Source: Bacteroidetes bacterium UBA955
GTDB taxonomy: Bacteria; Bacteroidota; Bacteroidia; NS11-12g; UBA955
Reading direction: 5' to 3'
Assembly (NCBI GenBank): GCA_002293105.1
Contig: DBCP01000006.1
Coordinates: forward strand, 1,781 to 19,500
DNA: 17,720 bases
Shown here: positions 6,464 to 13,379 of the stretch, in pieces
Layout of the letters: every line of letters starts with the position of its first letter
Position numbering within the stretch: the first letter of the stretch is position 1
Made by a program: the position numbers and the translations under genes
The notes under the pieces: model-generated
The model's database searches: none
What the model was told of the DNA's origin: nothing
Seen by the model: the letters and a program-made list of their open reading frames with translations, nothing else

Positions 6464-8509
6464 ATGGTAGGAAAGGAAACACTGCTAAGGGCTTGGGAAT
6501 TCATTTGTACGGCCCGGGCGATGGCAAGCATCTATGAGGAAAATCGTCCAATTACGAAGTATGTTCACAGCACTTCTAAGGGACATGAGGCCATTCAGAT
6601 CGCTACTTCCATGCATTTGAAAACCATCGATTATGCCTACCCCTATTACCGTGATGAGTCGATGTTGTTGGCTATGGGCATGCAACCTTACGAGTTAATG
6701 TTGCAGTTGTTGGCCAAGGCAGACGATCCGTTTAGCGGGGGAAGAACCTACTATGCGCATCCATCATTGAATCGCCCCGATATTGTAAAGATGCCCCACC
6801 AGAGTTCTGCTACGGGGATGCAGACCATTCCGGCTACGGGTGCGGCGCATGGTATCAAATATTTAGAGAGTCAGTCGTTGATTACTAGCGCGGAAAAGCC
6901 CATCGTATTGTGTTCATTGGGCGATGGCTCTGTGACGGAAGGTGAAGTTGCGGAGGCGTTTCAGATGGCGGTATTGCACAAGTTGCCCATTTTGTATCTC
7001 ATACAGGACAACGATTGGGGTATTTCGGCCAGTGGCGATGAAATGCGTGCCATGGATGCCTTCGATTATGCTTTGGGATTCAAGGGCATGCGCAGGGTGA
7101 GAATCAATGGCAGCGATTTTGTACAGTGTTACGATGAGATGGCCAAGGCCATAGAATATGTGAGAACGGAGCGTGCGCCGATGTTGGTGCATGTGAAGGT
7201 GCCCTTGTTGGGACATCATACCAGTGGGGTACGGAGTGAGTGGTACCGCGATGATTTGGAGAAGCAAATGCGCTTGGATCCTTTGCCAAGGTTGAAGGAA
7301 CTGTTATTGTCGTTGGGTGAGGATGATGCTTCGTTGGAGGTGATTCGCGTAGCAACAGAAGCAAGCGTATTTGATGATTTTGAGCGGGCGAAAGCGGCGG
7401 CAGACCCAGCTCCCGATACATTGATGCACCACGTTTTGGCGCCATCGCCGATTGAAAGTGAGGATGGTGAAAGATCGCCAGCGGCTGCTGAAACGGTGAT
7501 GATGGTTGACGCTGCGTTGCATGCGGTAGATGAGATTTTGAGAAAGCATCCCGAGGCCTTATTGTACGGTCAGGATGTAGGACATCGTTTGGGCGGTGTG
7601 TTTAGGGAGGCAGCCACGTTGGCCGATAAATACGGAAAACATAGGGTGTTTAATACGCCAATTCAAGAAGCTTATATTGTTGGCAGTACGGCGGGAATGA
7701 GCGCGGTGGGGGCTAAACCCATTGTGGAAATACAGTTTGCTGATTACATCTGGCCCGGTGTGAATCAGTTGGTAACGGAGTTGAGCAAGAGTACCTATTT
7801 GAGCATGGGTAAATTCCCTGTGGCCAGTGTGATTCGTGTACCAACTGGTGCATATGGCGGGGGTGGACCTTATCACAGCGGTACGGTGGAAAGTTCAATT
7901 TTGCCAATCAAAGGGATAAAAATTGCGTATCCGAGCAATGCGGCAGACATGAAAGGCTTAATGAAATCGGCCTATTACGATCCCAACCCTGTGGTGATGT
8001 TTGAGCACAAAGGTTTGTATTGGAGCAAGGTGCCTGGCACCGATTTGGCAAAAACGCCGGAGCCTGACGAAGATTATGTAGTGCCTTTTGGCAAAGCGCG
8101 GATTGCCTTGGCAGCAGCGCAAGATGCCGTTGATGCTGGTGAATCGGTGGGTGTTGTCACCTATGGAATGGGTGTTTATTGGGCGATGAACGCGGCGAAG
8201 TCGCTTGTTGGTCAAGTCGAGGTGTTGGATTTGAGAACCTTATCGCCTTACGACGAGGAAGCCATCGAAACGCTGACGAAAAAACACGGCAAAGTGTTGG
8301 TACTGACCGAAGAAACCCTGCGAAATAGCTTTGCAGAGGCGTTGGCGGGACGGATATCACAGTCTTGTTTTCAATATTTGGATGCGCCAATTAGAACGAT
8401 GGGAAGTGCTGATGTGCCGGCAGTTCCTTTGAATGCATCCATGGAAGCGATCATGTTGCCGAATGCCGACAAAGTGGAAGCGGTGTTGCGGGAAATGTTG
8501 GAATCGTAA
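6464..8509 (+). CDS. 2-oxoacid dehydrogenase E1 component, alpha and beta subunits fused
   Basis: Thiamin-diphosphate-dependent decarboxylase subunit of a 2-oxoacid dehydrogenase complex, most like the branched-chain 2-oxoacid or pyruvate type; it passes the acyl group to the lipoyl arm of E2. 681 residues, roughly the sum of separate alpha and beta subunits. The alpha half (about 1-325) has HSTSKGHEA (35-43), the ThDP/Mg motif GDGSVTEG (153-160) with N183 in QDNDWGIS, and the active-site loop GHHTSG (250-255). A linker of low conservation with many acidic residues (about 325-345) leads to the beta half (about 345-681): LLYGQDVG, TPIQEAYIVG (398-407) with E402 as the likely cofactor-activating Glu, VEIQFADYIWP, and the transketolase C-terminal domain from about 540 (DLRTLSPYD at 589-597). 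The fusion is common in Bacteroidota. E2 and E3 are not in the window. Exact substrate is uncertain. Confidence 0.9.
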   Translation: MVGKETLLRAWEFICTARAMASIYEENRPITKYVHSTSKGHEAIQIATSMHLKTIDYAYPYYRDESMLLAMGMQPYELMLQLLAKADDPFSGGRTYYAHPSLNRPDIVKMPHQSSATGMQTIPATGAAHGIKYLESQSLITSAEKPIVLCSLGDGSVTEGEVAEAFQMAVLHKLPILYLIQDNDWGISASGDEMRAMDAFDYALGFKGMRRVRINGSDFVQCYDEMAKAIEYVRTERAPMLVHVKVPLLGHHTSGVRSEWYRDDLEKQMRLDPLPRLKELLLSLGEDDASLEVIRVATEASVFDDFERAKAAADPAPDTLMHHVLAPSPIESEDGERSPAAAETVMMVDAALHAVDEILRKHPEALLYGQDVGHRLGGVFREAATLADKYGKHRVFNTPIQEAYIVGSTAGMSAVGAKPIVEIQFADYIWPGVNQLVTELSKSTYLSMGKFPVASVIRVPTGAYGGGGPYHSGTVESSILPIKGIKIAYPSNAADMKGLMKSAYYDPNPVVMFEHKGLYWSKVPGTDLAKTPEPDEDYVVPFGKARIALAAAQDAVDAGESVGVVTYGMGVYWAMNAAKSLVGQVEVLDLRTLSPYDEEAIETLTKKHGKVLVLTEETLRNSFAEALAGRISQSCFQYLDAPIRTMGSADVPAVPLNASMEAIMLPNADKVEAVLREMLES

Positions 8510-8578
8510 GGAGCCTGTTGGGCCTTCGGGGGATGGTGCATCGCGCTGAATGCTTGGGCGATGTTGGATGGGTTGCTG
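8510..8578. other. Convergent intergenic gap, no terminator seen
   Basis: 69 bases between the stop codons of the E1 gene (plus) and the GreA-like gene (minus). It is G-rich on the plus strand and I find no stable hairpin with a T-run on either strand, so the two transcripts may overlap. Confidence 0.5.
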
Positions 8579-9040
8579 TTATGACAACGTCTCGATTTTG
8601 TACTTTTTTTGGTTGAAGGCTATGGTATCGCCCTCTTTGTGTCCTTTCAGCGCCGCACCCAAAGGTGATTGAATACTAATGGCCTGTATGGATTGATCGT
8701 TGTGTTTCAAGGTGCCCAAAGCTGCAGAGATAAAGATGGTCATTTGGTTGCTTCCCAAACTTACGGTGAGTAAAGAGCCTTCACCTACAGTGATGGATTT
8801 GTTCATGTTGAGGCTGAGCAAAATCGCTTTGGTGGTATGAACACCTGAAATTTGGGTTTTTAATCGTTCAATTTCGCGCTGAAACTGGGTTCTGGAGGTT
8901 TCATATTTATCGCCTGCAGAACTTTTTGTTTCTTCAAACATGCCTTTTTGAAGTTCTGCGATTACGCCTTCGTATTCTGCGATGAGTTTATCGACATGGG
9001 CTAGGCAGAGGGATTTGATATCAGACTTTTGGGGTAGCAT
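8579..9040 (-). CDS. GreA/GreB-like protein, Bacteroidota type
   Basis: A 153-residue protein with the plan of Gre transcript-cleavage factors: an N-terminal helical hairpin (about 8-72) and a C-terminal FKBP-like beta domain (about 82-153). The turn of the hairpin reads ETKSSAGDKYETSR (37-50), which resembles the acidic tip of GreA, with D44 and E47 in place to reach the RNA polymerase active site. The C-terminal domain carries SPLGAALKGHKEGDTI (125-140), close to the GreA sequence. Similar proteins occur across Bacteroidota, often under misleading names such as 3-oxoacyl-ACP synthase; nothing here supports that enzyme. The ATG at 9040 is chosen over one at 9106 because residues before it have no family match. 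Divergent from ribBA. Direct action on RNA polymerase is an inference from fold and tip residues. Confidence 0.82.
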   Translation of the reverse strand: MLPQKSDIKSLCLAHVDKLIAEYEGVIAELQKGMFEETKSSAGDKYETSRTQFQREIERLKTQISGVHTTKAILLSLNMNKSITVGEGSLLTVSLGSNQMTIFISAALGTLKHNDQSIQAISIQSPLGAALKGHKEGDTIAFNQKKYKIETLS

Positions 9041-9051
9041 GAATGTTATGT

Positions 9052-9059
9052 CAATATTA
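9052..9059 (-). promoter_or_regulatory. Putative -7 box for the GreA-like gene (TAATATTG)
   Basis: TAATATTG on the minus strand is one mismatch from TAnnTTTG and lies 11 bases before the start codon at 9040. Its position supports the 9040 start rather than the longer frame, which would begin upstream of this box. No -33 partner is clear. Confidence 0.3.
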
Positions 9060-9081
9060 AACCAACATTCAAGGATTCTAA

Positions 9082-9113
9082 TTGTTTTCAAGGCACATTC
9101 CTCCATAAATTTG
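9082..9113 (+). promoter_or_regulatory. Promoter for ribBA, near-leaderless
   Basis: TTG at 9082-9084 and TAAATTTG at 9106-9113 are 21 bases apart and fit the Bacteroidota -33/-7 form. The -7 box ends only seven bases before the ribBA ATG, so the mRNA should start at or within a few bases of the start codon. That leaves no room for an FMN riboswitch ahead of ribBA. Confidence 0.5.
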
Positions 9114-9120
9114 TAAAAGC

Positions 9121-10356
9121 ATGTTGAATTCTAATGAAAGTATCTCTACGGGTGATTCGGTTAAGCTGAATAGCATCGAAGAAGCCATTGCGGAGATTAA
9201 AGCGGGTAGGGTTGTGATCGTTGTGGATGATGAGAACCGTGAAAACGAGGGTGATTTTCTCACGGCCGCCCGAAATATGACGCCAGAGTTGGTGAATTTT
9301 ATGGCCACAAAAGGTCGCGGATTGATTTGTGTGCCCATGTTGGAGGAACGCTGTCAGGCTTTGGGCATCGAAATGATGGTGAACAAGAACACTGCCACCC
9401 ATGAAACGGCGTTTACGGTTAGTGTTGATTTGTTGGGACATGGCTGTACCACGGGTATTAGTGCGTCGGACCGAAGCAAGACCATTCAGGCATTGATTGA
9501 CCCAAACATCCAAGCGAGTGAATTGGGTAAACCCGGTCACATTTTTCCTTTGATTGCAAAGAGCGGAGGGGTGTTGCGCAGGGCGGGACACACGGAAGCG
9601 GCGGTAGATTTGGCTGTGATGGCGGGTTTTGAGCCGGCGGGCTGCATCGTTGAAATACTGAAAGAGGATGGCGAGATGGCGCGTTTGCCAGACTTGTTGG
9701 AAATCGCCAAGGAATTGAATTTGAAGATCATTTCGATTGAGGATTTGATTGCGTATCGCTTGAAGCACGAGTCGTTGATTCAGCGCGAGATATCGGTTCA
9801 GATGCCCACACAATGGGGCGATTTTGATTTGGTGGCTTTCAGACAGAAGGATAGCGGACAGGAGCATTTGGCTTTGATCAAGGGCAGTTGGACGTTGGAC
9901 GAGCCCGTGATGGTTCGGGTACACAGCAGCTGTTTAACGGGCGATATTTTTGGTAGTTGTCGTTGCGATTGCGGCGAGCAGTTACACAAGGCGATGCAGT
10001 TGATCGAGGCCGAGGGCAAAGGGGTGATTGTATATATGAACCAGGAAGGTCGCGGTATTGGTTTGCTCAACAAGTTGAAGGCTTATAAATTGCAAGAGCA
10101 GGGCTATGATACGGTGGAGGCCAATGTGATGTTGGGCTTTAACATGGACGAACGCGATTATGGCGTGGGTGCACAGATTATTCGGGATTTGGGGATTAAG
10201 AAGATGCGATTGATTAGCAACAACCCTAAAAAGCGGACAGGATTGATTGGTTATGGTTTGGAGATTAGTGAAAATGTACCCCTGCAGACAGAGCCGAATC
10301 CCCACAACGCCAAATATTTGGATACCAAAAAAATCAAAATGGGTCACGCTTTGTGA
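9121..10356 (+). CDS. ribBA: Bifunctional 3,4-dihydroxy-2-butanone-4-phosphate synthase / GTP cyclohydrolase II
   Basis: Supplies both precursors of riboflavin: the RibB half converts ribulose 5-phosphate to 3,4-dihydroxy-2-butanone 4-phosphate, and the RibA half opens GTP to the diaminopyrimidine intermediate. 411 residues. RibB half (about 12-215): [13 protein letters not shown] with the Mg-binding acids, [33 protein letters not shown], and [16 protein letters not shown]. RibA half (about 220-405): [16 protein letters not shown] with zinc ligands C271, C282 and C284 in the C-x10-C-x-C pattern, [21 protein letters not shown], and NNPKKRTGL. All key residues of both halves are present, so both activities are expected. 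A flavin reductase family gene starts 17 bases downstream, suggesting a flavin operon. Confidence 0.96.
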   Translation: MLNSNESISTGDSVKLNSIEEAIAEIKAGRVVIVVDDENRENEGDFLTAARNMTPELVNFMATKGRGLICVPMLEERCQALGIEMMVNKNTATHETAFTVSVDLLGHGCTTGISASDRSKTIQALIDPNIQASELGKPGHIFPLIAKSGGVLRRAGHTEAAVDLAVMAGFEPAGCIVEILKEDGEMARLPDLLEIAKELNLKIISIEDLIAYRLKHESLIQREISVQMPTQWGDFDLVAFRQKDSGQEHLALIKGSWTLDEPVMVRVHSSCLTGDIFGSCRCDCGEQLHKAMQLIEAEGKGVIVYMNQEGRGIGLLNKLKAYKLQEQGYDTVEANVMLGFNMDERDYGVGAQIIRDLGIKKMRLISNNPKKRTGLIGYGLEISENVPLQTEPNPHNAKYLDTKKIKMGHAL

Positions 10357-10373
10357 TCAAAAAACAATAGGCC

Positions 10374-11261
10374 ATGAACGCGCAAGATTATTTGGAAATA
10401 GATCCTAGCAATACACCACTGCCGCAGTTGCATCAGTTTCTGTTGGGTAGTGTGAGTCCCCGTCCGATTTGCTTTGCCAGTACCATCGATGCACAAGGAC
10501 GGTTGAATCTCGCGCCATTCAGTTTCTTCAATGTGGTGAGTGCGAATCCGCCCGTAGTGGTTTTTTCGCCCAACAACAGCGGAAGGGATGGTACGCCTAA
10601 GCAGACGTATTTGAATGCGAAAGAAGTGCCAGAGGTTGTGGTAAATGTGGTTACCTTCAATATGGTTCAGCAGATGAATGTGGCAGCAGCACCATGGGCA
10701 CACGGTGTGAGTGAGTTTGAAAAAGCGGGTTTTACGCCTTTGGCTTCTGACTTAGTAAAGCCGATGCGTGTGGCTGAAGCACCGGTGCAATTGGAGTGTA
10801 AGGTGATTGATATCAAAGATTTTGGTGAAGGTGGAGGATCTGGGAAATTGATTATGGCCCAGGTGTTGAAGATGCATATTAAAAAGTCTGTTTTGGGCGA
10901 AGACGGCAAGTTGGATCCTTTCAAATTGCAGTTGGTGGGCCGAATGGGCGGAGCTTGGTATTGTATACCCGATCAAGAGAGCATGTTTGAACTATCGCAA
11001 CCGATGCAACCCACATTGGGTTATGATCGATTACCTGAGAGAGTTCGTCTGAGTAAAGTGTTGACAGCGAATGATTTGGGTAGAATCGCGGGCATGATTG
11101 GTGAACCCACCGAGGAGGATTTAACGAATGCTGTTTCTTGTTTAAAGGAGCGAGGCGGAAACACTTTGGACCTCAACGATTGGTCATCCAGAGAGTTGAG
11201 TGCGGCGGAACTGATTGGAGTTGACCGGATTCGCGAAGCAGCGGCGTTGTTGCTGCTTTGA
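10374..11261 (+). CDS. Flavin reductase family protein (FMN-binding split barrel)
   Basis: 295 residues of the flavin-reductase-like, FMN-binding split-barrel family; members reduce flavin with NAD(P)H or bind FMN for other redox work, and the true substrate cannot be told here. The family signature is clear: GSVSPRPICFAST (25-37), then QGRLNLAPFSFFN (41-53) and SANPPVVVFSP. VVVNVV follows in a core strand, and a GRMGGAWY stretch lies near residue 200. The last 80 or so residues are a helical tail (NDLGRIAGMIGEP..., ending in Leu-rich sequence), also seen in Bacteroidota relatives as far as I can judge. It starts 17 bases after ribBA on the same strand with no terminator between, so it is likely co-transcribed with riboflavin synthesis. 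Its stop lies 12 bases from the end of the converging yqeY-type gene. Confidence 0.88.
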   Translation: MNAQDYLEIDPSNTPLPQLHQFLLGSVSPRPICFASTIDAQGRLNLAPFSFFNVVSANPPVVVFSPNNSGRDGTPKQTYLNAKEVPEVVVNVVTFNMVQQMNVAAAPWAHGVSEFEKAGFTPLASDLVKPMRVAEAPVQLECKVIDIKDFGEGGGSGKLIMAQVLKMHIKKSVLGEDGKLDPFKLQLVGRMGGAWYCIPDQESMFELSQPMQPTLGYDRLPERVRLSKVLTANDLGRIAGMIGEPTEEDLTNAVSCLKERGGNTLDLNDWSSRELSAAELIGVDRIREAAALLLL

Positions 11262-11273
11262 TCGTATCTGTTT

Positions 11274-11720
11274 TTAAGACAAAAGTCTCTTTACGGTTTC
11301 GCTGATGATTTTACCATCGGCTACGGCACCCATCGCTTTCATGGCGGCGGGCATAACTTTTCCCAGGTCTTTCATGCCAGCGGCGCCTGTTTCTGCAATG
11401 ATGGCTTTCACTTGGGTTTCGATTTCTTCTGCACTCATTTGTGCGGGTAAAAACGCTTCGATGACAGCCAATTCAGCGCGTTCAATGACGGCCAAATCTT
11501 CTCGACCTTGTTGTACATAAATATCCAAGCTGTCTTTGCGTTGCTTGGCCATTTTTTGTAGGGCTTTGACGCACATATCATCCGTAACTTCACTCACACC
11601 TTCCGCAGTTTTCAGCAGCAAAAAAGCACTTTTTATCCCTCTCAAAGCACGCAAACGATCTTGCTCTTTGGCCTTCATTGAAGACATGATTCCGGCATTT
11701 ACTTGTTCTATCAAAGACAT
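11274..11720 (-). CDS. GatB/YqeY domain-containing protein
   Basis: A 148-residue, mostly helical protein matching stand-alone YqeY, which resembles the tRNA-binding tail of the GatB amidotransferase subunit; its cell role is unproven. N-terminal part: MSLIEQVNAGIMSSMKAKEQ, then RLRALRGIKSAFLLLK (22-37). Middle: MAKQRKDSLDIYVQQGRED. C-terminal part: EAFLPAQMSAEEI, and the tail block GKVMPAAMKAMGAVADGKII before the final VKRLLS. Length and motif order fit the family over its full extent. The gene is divergent from gltX, with only 32 bases between the two start codons, and converges on the flavin reductase gene with a 12-base gap. Pairing with glutamyl-tRNA synthetase fits a link to Glu/Gln tRNA charging, but that is inference. 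Confidence 0.92.
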   Translation of the reverse strand: MSLIEQVNAGIMSSMKAKEQDRLRALRGIKSAFLLLKTAEGVSEVTDDMCVKALQKMAKQRKDSLDIYVQQGREDLAVIERAELAVIEAFLPAQMSAEEIETQVKAIIAETGAAGMKDLGKVMPAAMKAMGAVADGKIISETVKRLLS

Positions 11721-11724
11721 ACCG

Positions 11725-11732
11725 CAAAGATA
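11725..11732 (-). promoter_or_regulatory. -7 box for the YqeY gene (TATCTTTG)
   Basis: Exact TAnnTTTG match on the minus strand, ending four bases before the start codon at 11720, so the mRNA would be leaderless. It lies two bases from the divergent gltX box. No -33 TTG is seen at normal spacing. Confidence 0.45.
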
Positions 11733-11734
11733 GT

Positions 11735-11742
11735 TAACTTTG
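11735..11742 (+). promoter_or_regulatory. -7 box for gltX (TAACTTTG)
   Basis: Exact TAnnTTTG match, ending 10 bases before the gltX start at 11753. The -33 area would overlap the yqeY-type gene's transcription start; no clear TTG is present there. Confidence 0.5.
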
Positions 11743-11752
11743 CACTGATTTT

Positions 11753-13297
11753 ATGAGTACCGAGAGACCCGTTCGCGTTCGTTTTGCCCCTAGTCCAACC
11801 GGACCGCTCCACATTGGTGGTGTGCGTACGGCATTGTATAATTATTTGTTGGCCCGCAAGCACGGCGGAACCATGATACTTCGCATCGAAGACACAGATC
11901 AAAATCGCTTTGTACCCGGTGCAGAACAATATATCGTTGAAAGCCTCAAATGGGTGGGCATTGAGTTTGATGAAGGGGTTGAGCAAGGAGGTCCGCATGC
12001 GCCTTACCGACAGAGTGAGCGGAAGCCGATGTATGCGCAGTATGCCTATGAAATGATTGACAAAGGGTTGGCGTATTATGCGTTTGACACGGAGGAGGAT
12101 TTGGATCAGATGCGCAAGCGTTTGGAAGCCAGCAAAATGCAGCCGGCCTATGATTCTGTGAGTCGAATGAGCATGAAAAACTCCCTCACTTTGCCTGCGG
12201 ATGAGGTGAAAGCTCGTCTAGACCGCGGCGATAATTTTGTGATTCGCATCAAGTTGCCTCGCAAGGAGGAAGTGCGTTTCCACGATGTCATCCGCGGATG
12301 GGTGGTGGTGAATACTTCCACGATGGACGATAAAGTTTTATTGAAAGGCGATGGTATGCCTACGTATCATTTGGCCAATGTGGTGGATGATTATTTGATG
12401 GGTATCAGCCATGTGATTCGCGGTGAGGAGTGGTTGCCGAGTGCGCCGTTGCACGTGATGTTATACCGTTATTTGGGTTGGGAAGAGGTGATGCCACAGT
12501 TTGCGCATTTGCCTTTGTTGTTGAAGCCTGAAGGCAATGGAAAGTTGAGCAAGCGCGATGGCGATCGCTTGGGATTCCCTGTGTTTCCATTACAATGGAC
12601 TGATCCAAAAACCCAGGAGGTGAGCAGCGGATACCGCGAAGGTGGATATTACCCCGAAGCCGTGGCCAATATGTTGGCACTGTTGGGGTGGCACCCTAGT
12701 GGAAACCAAGAGTTGTTCTCGATGGAAGAACTGATTGCTGAGTTCAGTTTGGAGCGCGTAAGCAAGAGCGGTGCAAAGTTTGATGTCCAGAAAGCCCTTT
12801 GGTTCAACCAACAATATTTGCAGCGCAAGCCGTTGCATGAACAGTATGAATTGTTGAAGCCTCAGGTCGAAGCAAAAGGCTATGATGCCAGTCAGGAATA
12901 TGTGGAACAAGTCATCGCGCTGATGCGCGAAAAGGTTCAGTTTGCCAAGGAAGTGGTTGAGGAAGGATACTATTTCTTTGAAGTGCCTAAGTCATACGAC
13001 GAAGAGGTGATTCGCAAGAAGTGGAAGGCCGAGACCGGAAACCACATGGTGGGATTGGCCGATGCATTTGCGGCGTTGGCAGATAATGCTGTGGCTGAGG
13101 ACTTTGAAATGGCTTTTAAATCATACTGTGAAATAGCCGGTGTAAAAACAGGAGAGTTGTTGCAACCCTTGCGTGTAGCGGTGAGTGGTGCCCCAATGGG
13201 ACCTCCAATTTGGGAGATGATTGCCTTGATTGGTCGCGACTTTATCTTACCTCGTTTGCACACTGCCGCTGATAAAATTACCGTAGCGGGCGCCTGA
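11753..13297 (+). CDS. gltX: Glutamyl-tRNA synthetase
   Basis: Attaches glutamate to tRNA-Glu in the cytoplasm; class I synthetase. 514 residues, the normal length. The catalytic core opens with RFAPSPTGPLHIGG (10-23) holding the HIGH-type signature H20-I-G-G, followed by VRTALYNYLLARKHGG and LRIEDTDQNR. Later come MPTYHLANVVDDYLMGISHVIRGEEWLPS, written here as separate blocks MPTYHLANVVDD and ISHVIRGEEWLPS, and the KMSKS-type loop K264-L-S-K-R268. The C-terminal anticodon-binding region spans about 330-514 and includes APMGPPIWEM, matching the usual GxP end block. Whether it charges tRNA-Gln as well cannot be decided here. Divergent from the YqeY-domain gene with overlapping promoter space. 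A short GC hairpin followed by a T-run sits at its stop codon. Confidence 0.95.
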   Translation: MSTERPVRVRFAPSPTGPLHIGGVRTALYNYLLARKHGGTMILRIEDTDQNRFVPGAEQYIVESLKWVGIEFDEGVEQGGPHAPYRQSERKPMYAQYAYEMIDKGLAYYAFDTEEDLDQMRKRLEASKMQPAYDSVSRMSMKNSLTLPADEVKARLDRGDNFVIRIKLPRKEEVRFHDVIRGWVVVNTSTMDDKVLLKGDGMPTYHLANVVDDYLMGISHVIRGEEWLPSAPLHVMLYRYLGWEEVMPQFAHLPLLLKPEGNGKLSKRDGDRLGFPVFPLQWTDPKTQEVSSGYREGGYYPEAVANMLALLGWHPSGNQELFSMEELIAEFSLERVSKSGAKFDVQKALWFNQQYLQRKPLHEQYELLKPQVEAKGYDASQEYVEQVIALMREKVQFAKEVVEEGYYFFEVPKSYDEEVIRKKWKAETGNHMVGLADAFAALADNAVAEDFEMAFKSYCEIAGVKTGELLQPLRVAVSGAPMGPPIWEMIALIGRDFILPRLHTAADKITVAGA

Positions 13298-13307
13298 TGG
13301 CGTTTTT
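13291..13307 (+). terminator. Short hairpin plus T-run at the gltX stop codon
   Basis: CGCC, loop TGAT, GGCG, then TTTTT; a further GCGTTTT follows. The gltX stop codon TGA lies in the loop. The stem is only four to five pairs, so termination is probably partial and the DUF2723 gene could receive some read-through. Confidence 0.35.
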
Positions 13308-13334
13308 GCGTTTTCATTTGGCGATGTAAATCCC

Positions 13335-13342
13335 TATTTTCG
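13335..13342 (+). promoter_or_regulatory. Weak candidate -7 box for the DUF2723 gene (TATTTTCG)
   Basis: One mismatch from TAnnTTTG, 37 bases before the start codon at 13380. No TTG is found 17-23 bases upstream. Listed because the 82-base gap after gltX otherwise shows only AT-rich sequence. Confidence 0.2.
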
Positions 13343-13379
13343 CTTTTTAATCCATTTAAAACAACTAGTTAACTCAATA

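Noticed and set aside
8579..9106. Longer start for the GreA-like gene at 9106
   Set aside because: The added 22 residues match nothing in the family and would place the start upstream of the likely -7 box.
9088..9924. Open frame of 278 codons antisense to ribBA
   Set aside because: The ribBA reading frame holds every conserved motif across this stretch; the antisense product looks like a codon-use shadow.
11275..11292. AGAC-AAAA-GTCT inverted repeat at the flavin reductase / yqeY-type junction as a shared terminator
   Set aside because: The stem has only four to five AT-containing pairs and overlaps a stop codon; too weak to call.
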